Assembly: GCA_003213455.1 (NCBI GenBank)
Contig: QCMX01000006.1
Coordinates: 1 to 38,681 of the forward strand
Origin: SAR86 cluster bacterium AG-422-P06
Lineage (GTDB): Bacteria > Pseudomonadota > Gammaproteobacteria > Magnimaribacterales > TMED112
Length of the DNA: 38,681 bases
Reading direction: 5' to 3'
Below the pieces are notes generated by a model that did not search any database, was not told the DNA's origin, and saw only the letters and a list, made by a program, of their open reading frames with translations. The position numbers and the translations under genes are program-made. How positions within the stretch are numbered: position 1 is the stretch's first letter; every line of letters begins with the position of its first letter. Positions 7,175 through 15,761 of the stretch are shown here, one piece after another.

Positions 7175-7708
7175 ATGAGCCTAAGAAGCCTACACAAATA
7201 TATTAGCCTTATTGTTTCACTACAACTTTTGTTGTGGACTGTATCCGGAATCTACTTCTCGTTTAATAAAATTGAAAATGTAAGAGGAGAGCAATACTAC
7301 AAAGTTGAAAAAGCGCCAGTAATTGTTAAACCAGCTGTTCAAGAGAAACTATCCCAAGAAAGTATTTTTGCAATCATCACCGAACAAACCATTCTTAAAC
7401 CAATAACAATTGAGCTAGTAGAAGAGCCAAAAAAAGGGTCAGAATATCGAGGCAGAGACCTGCCACTTTATAAAGTCTTGGCTAAAAACACAGATGGAGA
7501 AGAATTAAATATTTATCAAAACCCTTATTCAGGAGAAATTGTTGCTATAAGGTCACAACAATGGAGGATTTGGGACCTAATGTGGGGGCTTCATATTATG
7601 GATTGGTTCGAAAGAGACAATATCAACAATATCTTATTAAAAGTATTTTCTTTTATTGCACTTTTTACAGCAATAACAGGGATTGTGTTATTTTTTAAAC
7701 CAAAATAA
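7175..7708 (+). CDS. PepSY-domain membrane protein
   Basis: A 177-residue protein. The ATG at 7175 (M-S-L-R-S-L-H-K) was chosen over an upstream in-frame start at 7106 because it begins just after the MerC gene and puts the first helix at the usual place. Helix 1 is about residues 8-27 (LHKYISLIVSLQLLLWTVSG), followed by a periplasmic PepSY-like region with N-P-Y-S-G-E-I-V, then W-x-L-H-I-M-D-W and a final helix ending F-F-K-P-K. This resembles shortened PepSY_TM proteins found near TonB-linked iron uptake genes, where some act as inner-membrane reductases. It lacks the full set of haem-type histidines, so activity is uncertain. Confidence 0.7.
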   Translation: MSLRSLHKYISLIVSLQLLLWTVSGIYFSFNKIENVRGEQYYKVEKAPVIVKPAVQEKLSQESIFAIITEQTILKPITIELVEEPKKGSEYRGRDLPLYKVLAKNTDGEELNIYQNPYSGEIVAIRSQQWRIWDLMWGLHIMDWFERDNINNILLKVFSFIALFTAITGIVLFFKPK

Positions 7709-7732
7709 AAAGTTTTTTAAAACCACTTTTTA
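7706..7732 (+). terminator. Weak AT-rich inverted repeat, possible terminator
   Basis: TAAAAAGT at 7706-7713 and ACTTTTTA at 7725-7732 form a perfect 8-base inverted repeat with an 11-base loop, overlapping the stop of the PepSY gene. The 3' arm ends in a T run, so it could act as a weak rho-independent terminator. The stem has only one G-C pair, so it is marginal. Confidence 0.3.
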
Positions 7733-7797
7733 ATAAGATCCACGTATCTGTTTTTCAGAGCTCAAAATAGAGTAAAATGTTTATTAATAGGGGAGAT

Positions 7798-9882
7798 ATG
7801 AAATTAAATAAAACTTTAATCGTATTAATTATAATTCTGGCACTCAATGTTATTTACTTCACAGGAGCATATAAGTTTTTACAAAAAGATGTATCTCTCA
7901 ACATTGTGGATCACACACTCGAAGAAACGACTAGCAAAGTAAATGATGTTCCACCAAACCCAAACAAAAACCCTTATTTCGGCGACCTACATGTGCATAC
8001 GAGATACTCTTTTGATGCCTATGTTTTTGGCGTAACTGCTACCCCATACGATGCCTATAGATATGCCAAGGGTGAAATGATCAAACATCCTTTGGGTTAT
8101 GAAATGCAGATGAAAGAGCCTTTAGATTTTTATGCCGTTACCGATCACGCAATTTTTATGGGTATGATTCAAGAATACGGGGACCCAAATTCCAAACAAG
8201 CTAATACCGAATGGGCGAAACCATTTGAAAATATAAACAGAGAAGAGAATCGTACGGTTGAGTCTATGTCAGAGAGGTTAAATCTTTTTAGCTTGATGGC
8301 AGCTGATGGTTATTTAGACAGAGCATACCCTCTTTGGCATCCAAAAATATGGCAAGCTATTCTTACTAAAAATAGATCTGTTGGTTCCCAAGCATTTGAT
8401 TACCAAGTTCACAAGTCAGCTTGGGCAGATATTGCTAAAGCAGCTGAAGAACACAATGATCCTGGCAAATTTACAACCTTCATTGGCTATGAATATACTT
8501 CTGGTACAGATGTTGAGGGTGGAAATTTGCATAGAAATGTAATTTTTGAATCTTCTAAAGCACCGGAAAGACCCTTTTCAAGAGAAGACTCTTTAAACCC
8601 TATGGATTTATGGGCCTGGATGGACAAATTAAGAGCAAAAGGTCTGGACTCTATAGCAATTCCTCACAACAGCAATGGATCCAACGGAGAAATGTTTGAG
8701 GTCGAGACCTACTATGGGACACCGATTGATTTAGCATATTCTGAAAGACGTATGCGCAATGAGCCTATTGTTGAAATGACCCAAGTAAAAGGTACTTCAG
8801 ATACTCACCCACTACTTTCACCAGACGACGAATGGGCTGACTTTGAAATTATGGATGGCAGAGTAGGAGCAAGACCTCCAACCTATAGCTATCATCACGG
8901 GGGTTATGTTAGAGATGCATATCTACGAGGGCTAATGTTGGAGTGGAAAGGCCAAGGGAATCCATATAAATTTGGTTTGATTGGTTCTACTGACACACAC
9001 GTAGGTGCAGGAGCATACGATGAGGATAATTATTGGTCCAAGGTTGGGGTTATAGATGGCACCTCACTGGGTAGAGGCAGCACATCTTTAACAGAAGAAA
9101 GGGTTGAACAATTATTAGAATATGCAGAATACTACAATCAGCCTACGCCTTTCGAAGAAGTTGATGGTAAAAATTATGCTATAGGTTTTAAACAGTGGGG
9201 CGCTTCAGGCCTGGCAGCAGTTTGGGCAGAAGAAAATACTAGAGAATCAATCTTTTCAGCAATGAGAAGAAAAGAAGCATTTGCGACTACAGGGCCTAAA
9301 ATCACAGTGCGGTTTTTTTCTGGCTACGATTTAAGCTCAATAGATCTTAACTCTGAAGCCTTGGTTGATGAGGCTTACAAAAAAGGTGTGCCAATGGGGG
9401 CAGACTTATTTGCTGATGGCGATAAAGTGCCAGAGTTTATAGTTTGGGCACAAAAAGATAAATACTCAGCATCATTACAAAGAGTCCAGATTATTAAAGG
9501 ATCAATAGAGAGTGGCAACGCAAGACCAAGCGAGAAAGTGTTTGATGTTGTCTGTTCTGATGGTTTAGAAGTTGATCCAACCACCCATCGTTGTCCTGAT
9601 AATGGAGCGAGAGTAAACATAGATGATTGCTCTATCACTAACAATGTTGGCGCTACTGAGCTCAAGAAAACCTGGAAGGACCCAGAATTTAACCCAGAAG
9701 ACAAAGCTTTCTATTACGTCAGAGTGCTTGAGAACCCAACTTGTAGGTGGTCAACATGGGATGCTATAAAAGCTGGTGAAAAACCAAGATCCGACTTACA
9801 TAAAACGATACAAGAACGGGCCTGGTCGTCGCCAATTTGGTATGTACCAGTACCTCAAGATATAGATATATTCGCTCTATGA
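7798..9882 (+). CDS. DUF3604 protein, PHP-like secreted or anchored hydrolase
   Basis: A 694-residue protein of the DUF3604 family. The N-terminus (about residues 5-24) is a signal anchor, so the body should lie in the periplasm. Metal-ligand motifs of the PHP phosphoesterase type are in order: G-D-L-H65-V-H67-T, then F-Y-A-V-T-D-H, I-P-H-N-S-N-G, and I-G-S-T-D-T-H-V-G-A. This supports a multinuclear metal hydrolase, though the family's substrate is unknown to me. A TonB-type partner is not adjacent. The ATG at 7798 follows GGGGAGAT; an ATG at 7777 would add seven residues. The stop overlaps the start of the PpiC-like gene (ATGA). Confidence 0.88.
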   Translation: MKLNKTLIVLIIILALNVIYFTGAYKFLQKDVSLNIVDHTLEETTSKVNDVPPNPNKNPYFGDLHVHTRYSFDAYVFGVTATPYDAYRYAKGEMIKHPLGYEMQMKEPLDFYAVTDHAIFMGMIQEYGDPNSKQANTEWAKPFENINREENRTVESMSERLNLFSLMAADGYLDRAYPLWHPKIWQAILTKNRSVGSQAFDYQVHKSAWADIAKAAEEHNDPGKFTTFIGYEYTSGTDVEGGNLHRNVIFESSKAPERPFSREDSLNPMDLWAWMDKLRAKGLDSIAIPHNSNGSNGEMFEVETYYGTPIDLAYSERRMRNEPIVEMTQVKGTSDTHPLLSPDDEWADFEIMDGRVGARPPTYSYHHGGYVRDAYLRGLMLEWKGQGNPYKFGLIGSTDTHVGAGAYDEDNYWSKVGVIDGTSLGRGSTSLTEERVEQLLEYAEYYNQPTPFEEVDGKNYAIGFKQWGASGLAAVWAEENTRESIFSAMRRKEAFATTGPKITVRFFSGYDLSSIDLNSEALVDEAYKKGVPMGADLFADGDKVPEFIVWAQKDKYSASLQRVQIIKGSIESGNARPSEKVFDVVCSDGLEVDPTTHRCPDNGARVNIDDCSITNNVGATELKKTWKDPEFNPEDKAFYYVRVLENPTCRWSTWDAIKAGEKPRSDLHKTIQERAWSSPIWYVPVPQDIDIFAL

Positions 9883-10691
9883 GTTTAAAACCATACTCAA
9901 GAATACTTGTATTCTTTTTGTTAGGTTTTGTTATCTATTTCCTAGATATCTCCATGAACTACGATGAAGAGTCTAAAGATATTTATGTGTCAGATCAGGA
10001 ATTAGATGGTCTTTTTGCTGCCTGGAATTCACGTGTAGGCAGACCACCCAACGAACAGGAAATTTATAACATTGTTAATGACTACATTGAGGAAGAGATT
10101 CTTTACCGAGAAGCACTAAGATTGGGTCTAGACCAAAACGATAGGATTATTAAAAGAAGATTAGCTCAAAAAATCTCTTTTCTTAAACAAGAGTCAAATC
10201 GAGAAGCGCCAAAAACCAACCAACTGCTTGCTTTCTATGAAACAAATAAAAATAAATATTTTGTGCCAACCACTTATTCGTTTACACACTACTATTTTGC
10301 ACAATCATTAGATGCCAAACCTAAAGCCTTAGTTGCTTTAAAAAACCTAAAAAACCAGGAGGCCAAAATAGAGGCTGAGCCTTTTGTTCTTGGTAAAAAT
10401 TTTAATGAATATAGTTTGGGTGAAATTGAACAGGCTTTTGGTGCTAGTTTTCTACGCGCGTTTGAAGACCCAAGTCTAAATGAATGGATTGGCCCCTTCT
10501 CATCTAGTTATGGTGAACATTTGCTCTATATCAATAATAAAAAAGCAGGCTATTTGCCTGAATTTGATGCTATTGAAGTTCTTATAAGACAAGATTTTGC
10601 AATACAAGAACAAGAACAAAGACTGTCTGATTATATAGATAGTGTAAAAGCAGAATATAAAGTAATTATTAATCCTAACTATCAACTTTAA
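9879..10691 (+). CDS. PpiC/SurA-like peptidyl-prolyl isomerase homologue
   Basis: A 270-residue protein with an N-terminal signal anchor (about residues 7-23), followed by a helical SurA/PpiC-type chaperone region: V-S-D-Q-E-L-D, Y-I-E-E-E-I-L-Y-R-E-A, then a basic helix with R-I-I-K-R-R-L. A degenerate C-terminal domain follows, where a parvulin fold would be expected (YSFTHYYF, then G-P-F-S-S-S-Y-G-E-H-L-L-Y). Parvulin catalytic residues are not obvious, so it may be mainly a chaperone. The start at 9879 overlaps the DUF3604 stop, and its stop overlaps the HupE-like start, so it probably helps fold or assemble these partners. Confidence 0.75.
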   Translation: MSLKPYSRILVFFLLGFVIYFLDISMNYDEESKDIYVSDQELDGLFAAWNSRVGRPPNEQEIYNIVNDYIEEEILYREALRLGLDQNDRIIKRRLAQKISFLKQESNREAPKTNQLLAFYETNKNKYFVPTTYSFTHYYFAQSLDAKPKALVALKNLKNQEAKIEAEPFVLGKNFNEYSLGEIEQAFGASFLRAFEDPSLNEWIGPFSSSYGEHLLYINNKKAGYLPEFDAIEVLIRQDFAIQEQEQRLSDYIDSVKAEYKVIINPNYQL

Positions 10692-11644
10692 TGATTAAGA
10701 AAGCCCTCTTTTCTGCACTACTTTTCGTTACTGCTTATATGCTTCAAGCACACGAATTTAATCCTGCTCATTTGGTAGTCAAAGAGATTAAGGCAAATTC
10801 TTATGAAGCAGAATGGATGTACCCTGTCAAAAACATAGGGGCCAGAGGTGAGGTTTATTTTCCAGACAGTTGTAAACGAGAAACAAAACAAATTGAAAAA
10901 AAAGGCAAATATCTGGTTGAAAGTATTGGGCTAATTTGTGACAGCACACTTAAGGGCAAATCTGTAGAGGTGGTAAATTTAAGTGTACTAACTGATGCGC
11001 TTATCACTTTTGTAGAGCTTGATGGCACAACCTTTGAGGGGATAATGAATGCGAAATCCCCAGCCATAGAAATCCCATTGGAAAAACAAATTTACCCAAC
11101 AGCCTACTTTAATCTTGGAATCGACCATCTGCTTGAGGGCAATGATCATATTTTATTTATCTTTGGGCTATTGTTTTTAGTGTCTAATTTGATAACTGCT
11201 GTAAAAACTATCACTGCTTTTACAGTAGCACACTCTATTACCTTGGGTTTGTCTGTATTCAGCGTAATTTCTATTCCCCAAGCAACGGTAGAAGCTCTCA
11301 TAGCTTTAACAATTGTTTATCTTGCCTATGAAGTTAGTGAAAAGAAAAAATATATAAACACTCCTTGGTTAATAGCTTTTGGTTTTGGTTTGCTTCATGG
11401 CCTTGGTTTTGCCAATGTTTTGGGCGGTATAGGTATAGCAAATGATCAGCTAGTTATGTCCTTGCTCTTCTTTAATATAGGTATTGAAGCCGGACAATTA
11501 TTGCTCATACCACTATTTTCTTTACTAATCTGGGCGTCCTTTAAAATTAAACAAAACAATAGATTCTCAACGGTATCAAGTTACTTTTTGGGCGGCATAG
11601 GCTTCTATTGGTTTATTGAAAGAATGGCAGGTATTATTTATTAA
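10691..11644 (+). CDS. HupE/UreJ family membrane protein
   Basis: A 317-residue protein with a signal peptide (about 1-20, ending Q-A-H), a periplasmic N-terminal beta domain (about 21-135) and six or seven C-terminal membrane helices. The membrane domain opens with G-I-D-H146-L-L-E-G-N-D-H153-I-L-F and continues with V-A-H-S-I-T-L-G-L-S and G-F-G-L-L-H-G-L-G-F-A, the signature of the HupE/UreJ_2 family. Relatives near hydrogenase or urease genes carry nickel or cobalt, but neither enzyme is in this window. It overlaps the PpiC-like gene by one base (TAATG), forming a fixed trio with DUF3604. Confidence 0.88.
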   Translation: MIKKALFSALLFVTAYMLQAHEFNPAHLVVKEIKANSYEAEWMYPVKNIGARGEVYFPDSCKRETKQIEKKGKYLVESIGLICDSTLKGKSVEVVNLSVLTDALITFVELDGTTFEGIMNAKSPAIEIPLEKQIYPTAYFNLGIDHLLEGNDHILFIFGLLFLVSNLITAVKTITAFTVAHSITLGLSVFSVISIPQATVEALIALTIVYLAYEVSEKKKYINTPWLIAFGFGLLHGLGFANVLGGIGIANDQLVMSLLFFNIGIEAGQLLLIPLFSLLIWASFKIKQNNRFSTVSSYFLGGIGFYWFIERMAGIIY

Positions 11645-11649
11645 TTGAG

Positions 11650-12015
11650 ATGACCCATAAAAAAATTAACTTTAAGGACAAATATTCCAAGTTTAGTGAA
11701 CATTGGGAGCCTAAAGTCATCGCAAAGCTCAACGACTATGAATTCAAGCTGGTGAAAATCAAAAACGATTTTATTTGGCATCATCATGAGGAAACTGACG
11801 AGGCCTTTATTGTTATAGAAGGGTCAATGAGTATTGAATTTGAGACTGAGACAATAACATTGCAACAAGGCGAGATGATAGTTGTACCTAAAGGCACTAA
11901 ACACAGGCCTTTTGCGGAGGAAGAAGCAAAAATTATGATTATTGAGCCTAAAAATGTTCGTAACACTGGTGATGCTTTAGATGAGCTAACTGCACCAAAC
12001 GATGAGTGGATCTAA
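11650..12015 (+). CDS. Cupin-domain protein
   Basis: A 121-residue single-domain cupin. Motif 1 is visible as H-H-H-E-E-T-D-E-A-F-I-V-I-E-G, with the metal-binding His residues and Glu, and motif 2 as P-K-G-T-K-H-R-P-F. These give a typical 3-His/1-Glu metal site. Small cupins of this type act as isomerases, dioxygenases or binding proteins, and nothing here sets the substrate. It follows the HupE-like gene by five bases and is probably cotranscribed. Confidence 0.85.
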   Translation: MTHKKINFKDKYSKFSEHWEPKVIAKLNDYEFKLVKIKNDFIWHHHEETDEAFIVIEGSMSIEFETETITLQQGEMIVVPKGTKHRPFAEEEAKIMIIEPKNVRNTGDALDELTAPNDEWI

Positions 12016-12067
12016 AATTGAATTTAAAAGAGGCTCTTGCTAATCTAGAGTCTAAATATAAAAAATT

Positions 12068-12433
12068 ATGGAAATATATATAGTACTTGCTCTTCTTCTA
12101 ACACTGTTTCAGTCATGGTTAATTCCTATGACGATAAATATTAAAAATTTCTCATGGATGCTTACAGCCAGAGATAGCACACCAACTCAATCAGTGCTGT
12201 TAAAGCGAGCTCACAGAGCTTCTGCTAACCTGCATGAGAGCTTGGCTGCATTCTTGGCTTTAGTTTTAGCAGCTATGCACCTTGAAGTCGATGTTTCTAC
12301 ATACGCCTGCTGGTGGTTAATATTGCGAGTTGTGCATGGTGCTTCATATTTAATGGCAATTCCTTTTATAAGAACCATTGCGTTTATTGGTTCCATTGTT
12401 TGCATGATAATGATGGCTTTAGCTTTAATATAA
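12068..12433 (+). CDS. MAPEG family membrane protein
   Basis: A 121-residue protein with four transmembrane helices and the MAPEG hallmark R-A-H-R-A-S-A-N-L-H-E-S in the loop before helix 2, as in bacterial members related to microsomal glutathione S-transferase. Glutathione-dependent detoxification is the family association; activity of this member is unproven. It starts 52 bases after the cupin gene; that gap contains a short TTG ORF (12018-12083) that I do not trust. It is followed directly by a lipoprotein gene. Confidence 0.82.
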   Translation: MEIYIVLALLLTLFQSWLIPMTINIKNFSWMLTARDSTPTQSVLLKRAHRASANLHESLAAFLALVLAAMHLEVDVSTYACWWLILRVVHGASYLMAIPFIRTIAFIGSIVCMIMMALALI

Positions 12434-12434
12434 G

Positions 12435-12824
12435 ATGTTCAAAATTTTAATAAAAATACTCATTATTTTTGCTCTAATTGGCTGTTCAGCCTTGCAGCAA
12501 TCAGCACCAAAAGGCGAATACAGATACGTGCCAATAACAGATAGATTAAAGAGTTTATCTGAGGACGATTTTGCTTCAAGACTTAGAAGTGCTTCTCTGG
12601 TGTGTGAAAATGAAATGTTGACAGTTTATGTGCCATCAAGAGCCCTAGATGAAGCAGGCTGGGAAGCAGGCCAAAATGAAAGACGCAGATACTTCAAAAA
12701 CTGCATGGAGCTAAAGGGTTTTGAGAGAAAGTTCTTCTCTGCCCAAGCTATCAAAAGAGAAAAAACCAAAGAAAAGCGTGATTTTAAAGATGAAGACTAT
12801 ATAGAAAAGCCTAGGTTCTATTAA
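12435..12824 (+). CDS. Small hypothetical lipoprotein
   Basis: A 129-residue product with a lipoprotein signal peptide (hydrophobic residues 4-15, lipobox L-I-G-C with Cys17). The mature part is short and charged, with two further cysteines (LVCENEM and KNCMELKGF) that could form a disulfide. The C-x(n)-E-A-G-W-E-A-G...C-M-E-L-K-G-F pattern resembles small periplasmic proteins of unknown function in related bacteria. It begins one base after the MAPEG gene. Its TAA overlaps the stop of the minus-strand gene at 12821 through the shared tetramer TTAA. Confidence 0.65.
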   Translation: MFKILIKILIIFALIGCSALQQSAPKGEYRYVPITDRLKSLSEDDFASRLRSASLVCENEMLTVYVPSRALDEAGWEAGQNERRRYFKNCMELKGFERKFFSAQAIKREKTKEKRDFKDEDYIEKPRFY

Positions 12825-13108
12825 TCCAAATACCAAGAAGATACTGACCCGCCCTTCTCTTGATAAAAAAACCAATGTTTGCTTGATTTTGACTTTTGTT
12901 TTTCATCGCAGCGCACTCTGGCACAAACAACAGTGACATTATTAATTTGTTTACTCTCTGTTCTATACGAGTAGTCCTTATAGGACTGAGAAAGATGCTT
13001 CGATATATGTTGGTTTATAAAGCTTTTGCTAAGAATATCTGAAACACTTGATAGTTCAGATTTTTTCCTCAAACCAAACTGAAACTTTAAATAATTAAAC
13101 CAAAACAT
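12821..13108 (-). CDS. Hypothetical basic protein
   Basis: A 95-residue ORF rich in Lys, Ser and Tyr with no recognised family. It has two cysteines (V-V-C-A-R-V-R-C) and a C-terminal W-F-F-Y-Q-E-K-G-G-S stretch. It fills the only minus-strand space between the lipoprotein and TonB-receptor genes, its stop interlocks with the lipoprotein stop, and no plus-strand gene covers it. Those facts favour a real gene, but a chance ORF in AT-rich DNA cannot be excluded. Confidence 0.5.
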   Translation of the reverse strand: MFWFNYLKFQFGLRKKSELSSVSDILSKSFINQHISKHLSQSYKDYSYRTESKQINNVTVVCARVRCDEKQKSKSSKHWFFYQEKGGSVSSWYLD

Positions 13109-13120
13109 TGCTTTAAATTA

Positions 13121-13192
13121 ATGTGTATAAACCGAACACATATAATATTAGCGTAATTTGGTTTTTTATGTAAACAATTAACACATAAAAAA
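13121..13192 (+). promoter_or_regulatory. Upstream region of the TonB receptor with two dyads and a -10
   Basis: Two perfect inverted repeats lie in the 137-base divergent gap. ATGTGT (13121-13126) and ACACAT (13136-13141) have a 9-base spacer. TTTTTTATGT (13162-13171) and ACATAAAAAA (13183-13192) have an 11-base spacer. A TATAAT at 13141-13146 overlaps the end of the first dyad; the hexamer 17 bases before it (TTAATG) is a poor -35. The arrangement looks like a regulated promoter for the catabolic cluster, with operator-like dyads on either side of the predicted start. Confidence 0.4.
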
Positions 13193-13245
13193 TTTTGATT
13201 TTGGGCTAAATTAGGTTAGTTTAGGCCTATAAGAGAGAGGGTGTT

Positions 13246-15756
13246 ATGAAAAATTTAACTACATATTTACTATTGTTGCTTGTGACAAGCATAAGTTTTG
13301 GTTTGGTTGCGCAAGAATCTGAAGATGCTGAAGCAGATATTGATTATATAGAAGAAGTAGTTACTGCTACTTCAAGGGAAACTACAATACTTGAGGTTCC
13401 ATACAATATATCAACGTTATCTGGTGATGAAATTAACGCTAGAACTATTCTTGATGAAGGAGAGTTGTTAAGAAATTTTGCAGGTATTTCAACCATAGAT
13501 AGGGGTTATAGAAATGCTGGCACTACTAGTAATGTCAGAATAAGAGGTCTAAACGTAGATTCTTCTTTACTTCAAGACTACCCAGTAAGTGCTGCTGCGT
13601 CTGTCTCAACCTACATTGATAAAACACCAGTTTTTGCAAATTTTTTATTAAGAGACCTAGATAGAGTTGAGGTTCTTAGGGGCCCACAAGGCACACTTTA
13701 TGGTTCAGGAGCGCTCGGCGGAACTATCAGGTATATTACTAATGATCCTGTATTAGGTCTGTCAGATGGCGGAGTTACTTACACTGCCTCAAGTGTAGAC
13801 GGTTCTGATGGTATTGGTAATGCTGTTGATGTTACATATAACCTCCCAGTTGGCGATAGAATGGCTTATAGATTGGTCCTTTCTCATCTTGATTATCCAG
13901 GAATTACAGATTACGTAAATATTTATGAAACAGCTGATGTGCCAGATATTGGTGGTGCTGGTGCTAATTTAGGTATACCAGTAATAGGTGATTATGGTTT
14001 TCCTGCATTTTTTACTGCGCCTCCAGTTATTGGAAGAGCAAACGATGCTGACACAGTGGGTGTCGAGTTTATGAGACATAAATTCTACATTGATGTTAAC
14101 GACAAAATGGATGTCATGTTTATGGCTGTCAATCAAGAAGACGATATTGGTGGCAGAAGACAAGCATCAACAGGCACAAAGTATGTTTTAAATTCGAACT
14201 GCACATCATTGGCGGCAGCTAATTGTTACGATGAATCTGTTTATGGTAAGTATGAAAATGGCGCTTTAATGTTGGAGCCTTCTTCAAGAGAAGTTTCAAT
14301 GGAGTCTGTTGAGCTAACATACGACTTTCCATTCCATGATCTAGAAATAACTGCATCGCAATACGATAGATCTGGTGAAAGCATAACCGATAACACAGGT
14401 TTCTTTGCTGGGACAGGCACATTTACTTCTCCAGCGTATGGATATTTTAGTGATGTTTTTGCAGTAGGTGGCATTTATGGCACACCTCCAAGACCATATG
14501 CTCCAACGGAAAGACAATACGAAAATAGTGCTGAAGTAGTAGAGTTAAAGCTTATAACAGACATAGGTTACTTTGATAAGTTCGATTATGTCATTGGTGT
14601 TTTTCAAAAAAATGAAGACCAAAGCAGAGCCCAACAAACTTATGTAAAAGGCTCAAACCTTTGGAACTACTATTACTGGGGCGTTGATTATATCGTTGAT
14701 CCAAATGAACAGGATTTTGATTACAACGTAAACGAAATTATTTCTAATGAAGCAACTTACGGTGAGTTCACTTATCACTTCACTGATGAAGTAGACATCA
14801 CATTAGGTGTAAGAAATTACAACGTTGATGCTTCTGCAGCTATGAATAGTGGTTTCAAACTTTACGATGTCTTCCCAGTTTCTGATACAGACTTTAATAC
14901 TGATAAGGGCACGTTAAATAAAGTAAATGTTTCTTACAGACCAACGGGTAAAAACCAGCATTTTTATATCACTTCTTCGGAAGGATATAGAAGAGGTGGA
15001 GTAAACGCAGTACCTACAGATGGTCCTTTAGCTGAAGATGCTGGCTGGGTTCCTTTTGGATCAGATACAGTCAAAAACTTTGAGCTTGGTGTTAAGGGAG
15101 CCATGGCTGACGGGACTTATTACAACGTAAGTTATTACTTAATTGATTGGGACAACCCACAATTGAATACTTCAACACCTGTAAATGGTTACTATGCTGT
15201 TATTAATGGTGAGAGCGCAGAAACTAATGGACTAGATGTCGAGTTTTCTGGAACGGTTGGTGCAATTGATTGGGGTGTAGGTTATGCGTACAACAACGCA
15301 CGACTTTCATCTGATCTTTATACTCCTGCAGATGTCCCTGTTTTGTATGCTAAATCAGGAGCCAAGCTGCCAGGAAGCCCACAAAATACATTTAATCTAA
15401 ACCTGGCTCACACTACATATTTTGGTAAGACTGACGACTTCTTATCAGGCATGGGCATGGTTAATAGGTTAGATCTATACGCTCAATCATCATCAAGGAA
15501 CTATATTGGAGATAATTCTTTATACGATGCTGAATTTGATGGCTTTAATATTATTAATGCTTCATCAACTATCTTCAGTGATGATATGTATGTGTCATTT
15601 TTTATGAAGAATTTGACCAATGAGCGAGGCACAACAGGAGCATTCTTAAATGAAGCTTTTGGCCCTCAACCAAGTCAAGGATTTTATGGTAGTAACAGCA
15701 GAGAGTTCTATGCTCTACCAAGAACTATTGGTTTCTCTATAAGCAGAGGCTTCTAA
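13246..15756 (+). CDS. TonB-dependent outer-membrane receptor
   Basis: An 836-residue receptor with a signal peptide (about 1-22), a TonB box (I-E-E-V-V-T-A-T at 35-42), a plug domain (about 48-165) with V-E-V-L-R-G-P-Q-G-T-L-Y-G and G-A-L-G-G-T-I-R-Y, and a C-terminal barrel ending in an aromatic (G-F-S-I-S-R-G-F). It imports a substrate too large or too scarce for porins, using energy from TonB. The barrel style is that of the receptors common in marine gammaproteobacteria for organic substrates rather than a clear siderophore receptor. A GAGAGGG ribosome binding site precedes the start. The five genes downstream in the same direction suggest the cargo is an amine- or amide-containing compound. 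Confidence 0.93.
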   Translation: MKNLTTYLLLLLVTSISFGLVAQESEDAEADIDYIEEVVTATSRETTILEVPYNISTLSGDEINARTILDEGELLRNFAGISTIDRGYRNAGTTSNVRIRGLNVDSSLLQDYPVSAAASVSTYIDKTPVFANFLLRDLDRVEVLRGPQGTLYGSGALGGTIRYITNDPVLGLSDGGVTYTASSVDGSDGIGNAVDVTYNLPVGDRMAYRLVLSHLDYPGITDYVNIYETADVPDIGGAGANLGIPVIGDYGFPAFFTAPPVIGRANDADTVGVEFMRHKFYIDVNDKMDVMFMAVNQEDDIGGRRQASTGTKYVLNSNCTSLAAANCYDESVYGKYENGALMLEPSSREVSMESVELTYDFPFHDLEITASQYDRSGESITDNTGFFAGTGTFTSPAYGYFSDVFAVGGIYGTPPRPYAPTERQYENSAEVVELKLITDIGYFDKFDYVIGVFQKNEDQSRAQQTYVKGSNLWNYYYWGVDYIVDPNEQDFDYNVNEIISNEATYGEFTYHFTDEVDITLGVRNYNVDASAAMNSGFKLYDVFPVSDTDFNTDKGTLNKVNVSYRPTGKNQHFYITSSEGYRRGGVNAVPTDGPLAEDAGWVPFGSDTVKNFELGVKGAMADGTYYNVSYYLIDWDNPQLNTSTPVNGYYAVINGESAETNGLDVEFSGTVGAIDWGVGYAYNNARLSSDLYTPADVPVLYAKSGAKLPGSPQNTFNLNLAHTTYFGKTDDFLSGMGMVNRLDLYAQSSSRNYIGDNSLYDAEFDGFNIINASSTIFSDDMYVSFFMKNLTNERGTTGAFLNEAFGPQPSQGFYGSNSREFYALPRTIGFSISRGF

Positions 15757-15761
15757 GAAGC

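Noticed and set aside
9837-9878. Upstream in-frame extension of the PpiC-like gene
   Set aside because: It is inside the DUF3604 gene; the ATG at 9879 makes the usual ATGA junction and places the anchor helix correctly.
12018-12083. 21-codon TTG ORF between the cupin and MAPEG genes reading NLKEALANLESKYKKLW
   Set aside because: Protein-like, but it starts at TTG without a ribosome binding site and overlaps the MAPEG start; too short to support alone.
15749-15761. Perfect GCTTCT-A-AGAAGC palindrome at the TonB receptor stop
   Set aside because: The one-base centre leaves only a 3-4 pair RNA hairpin without a T run, so it cannot serve as a terminator; probably chance in coding sequence.
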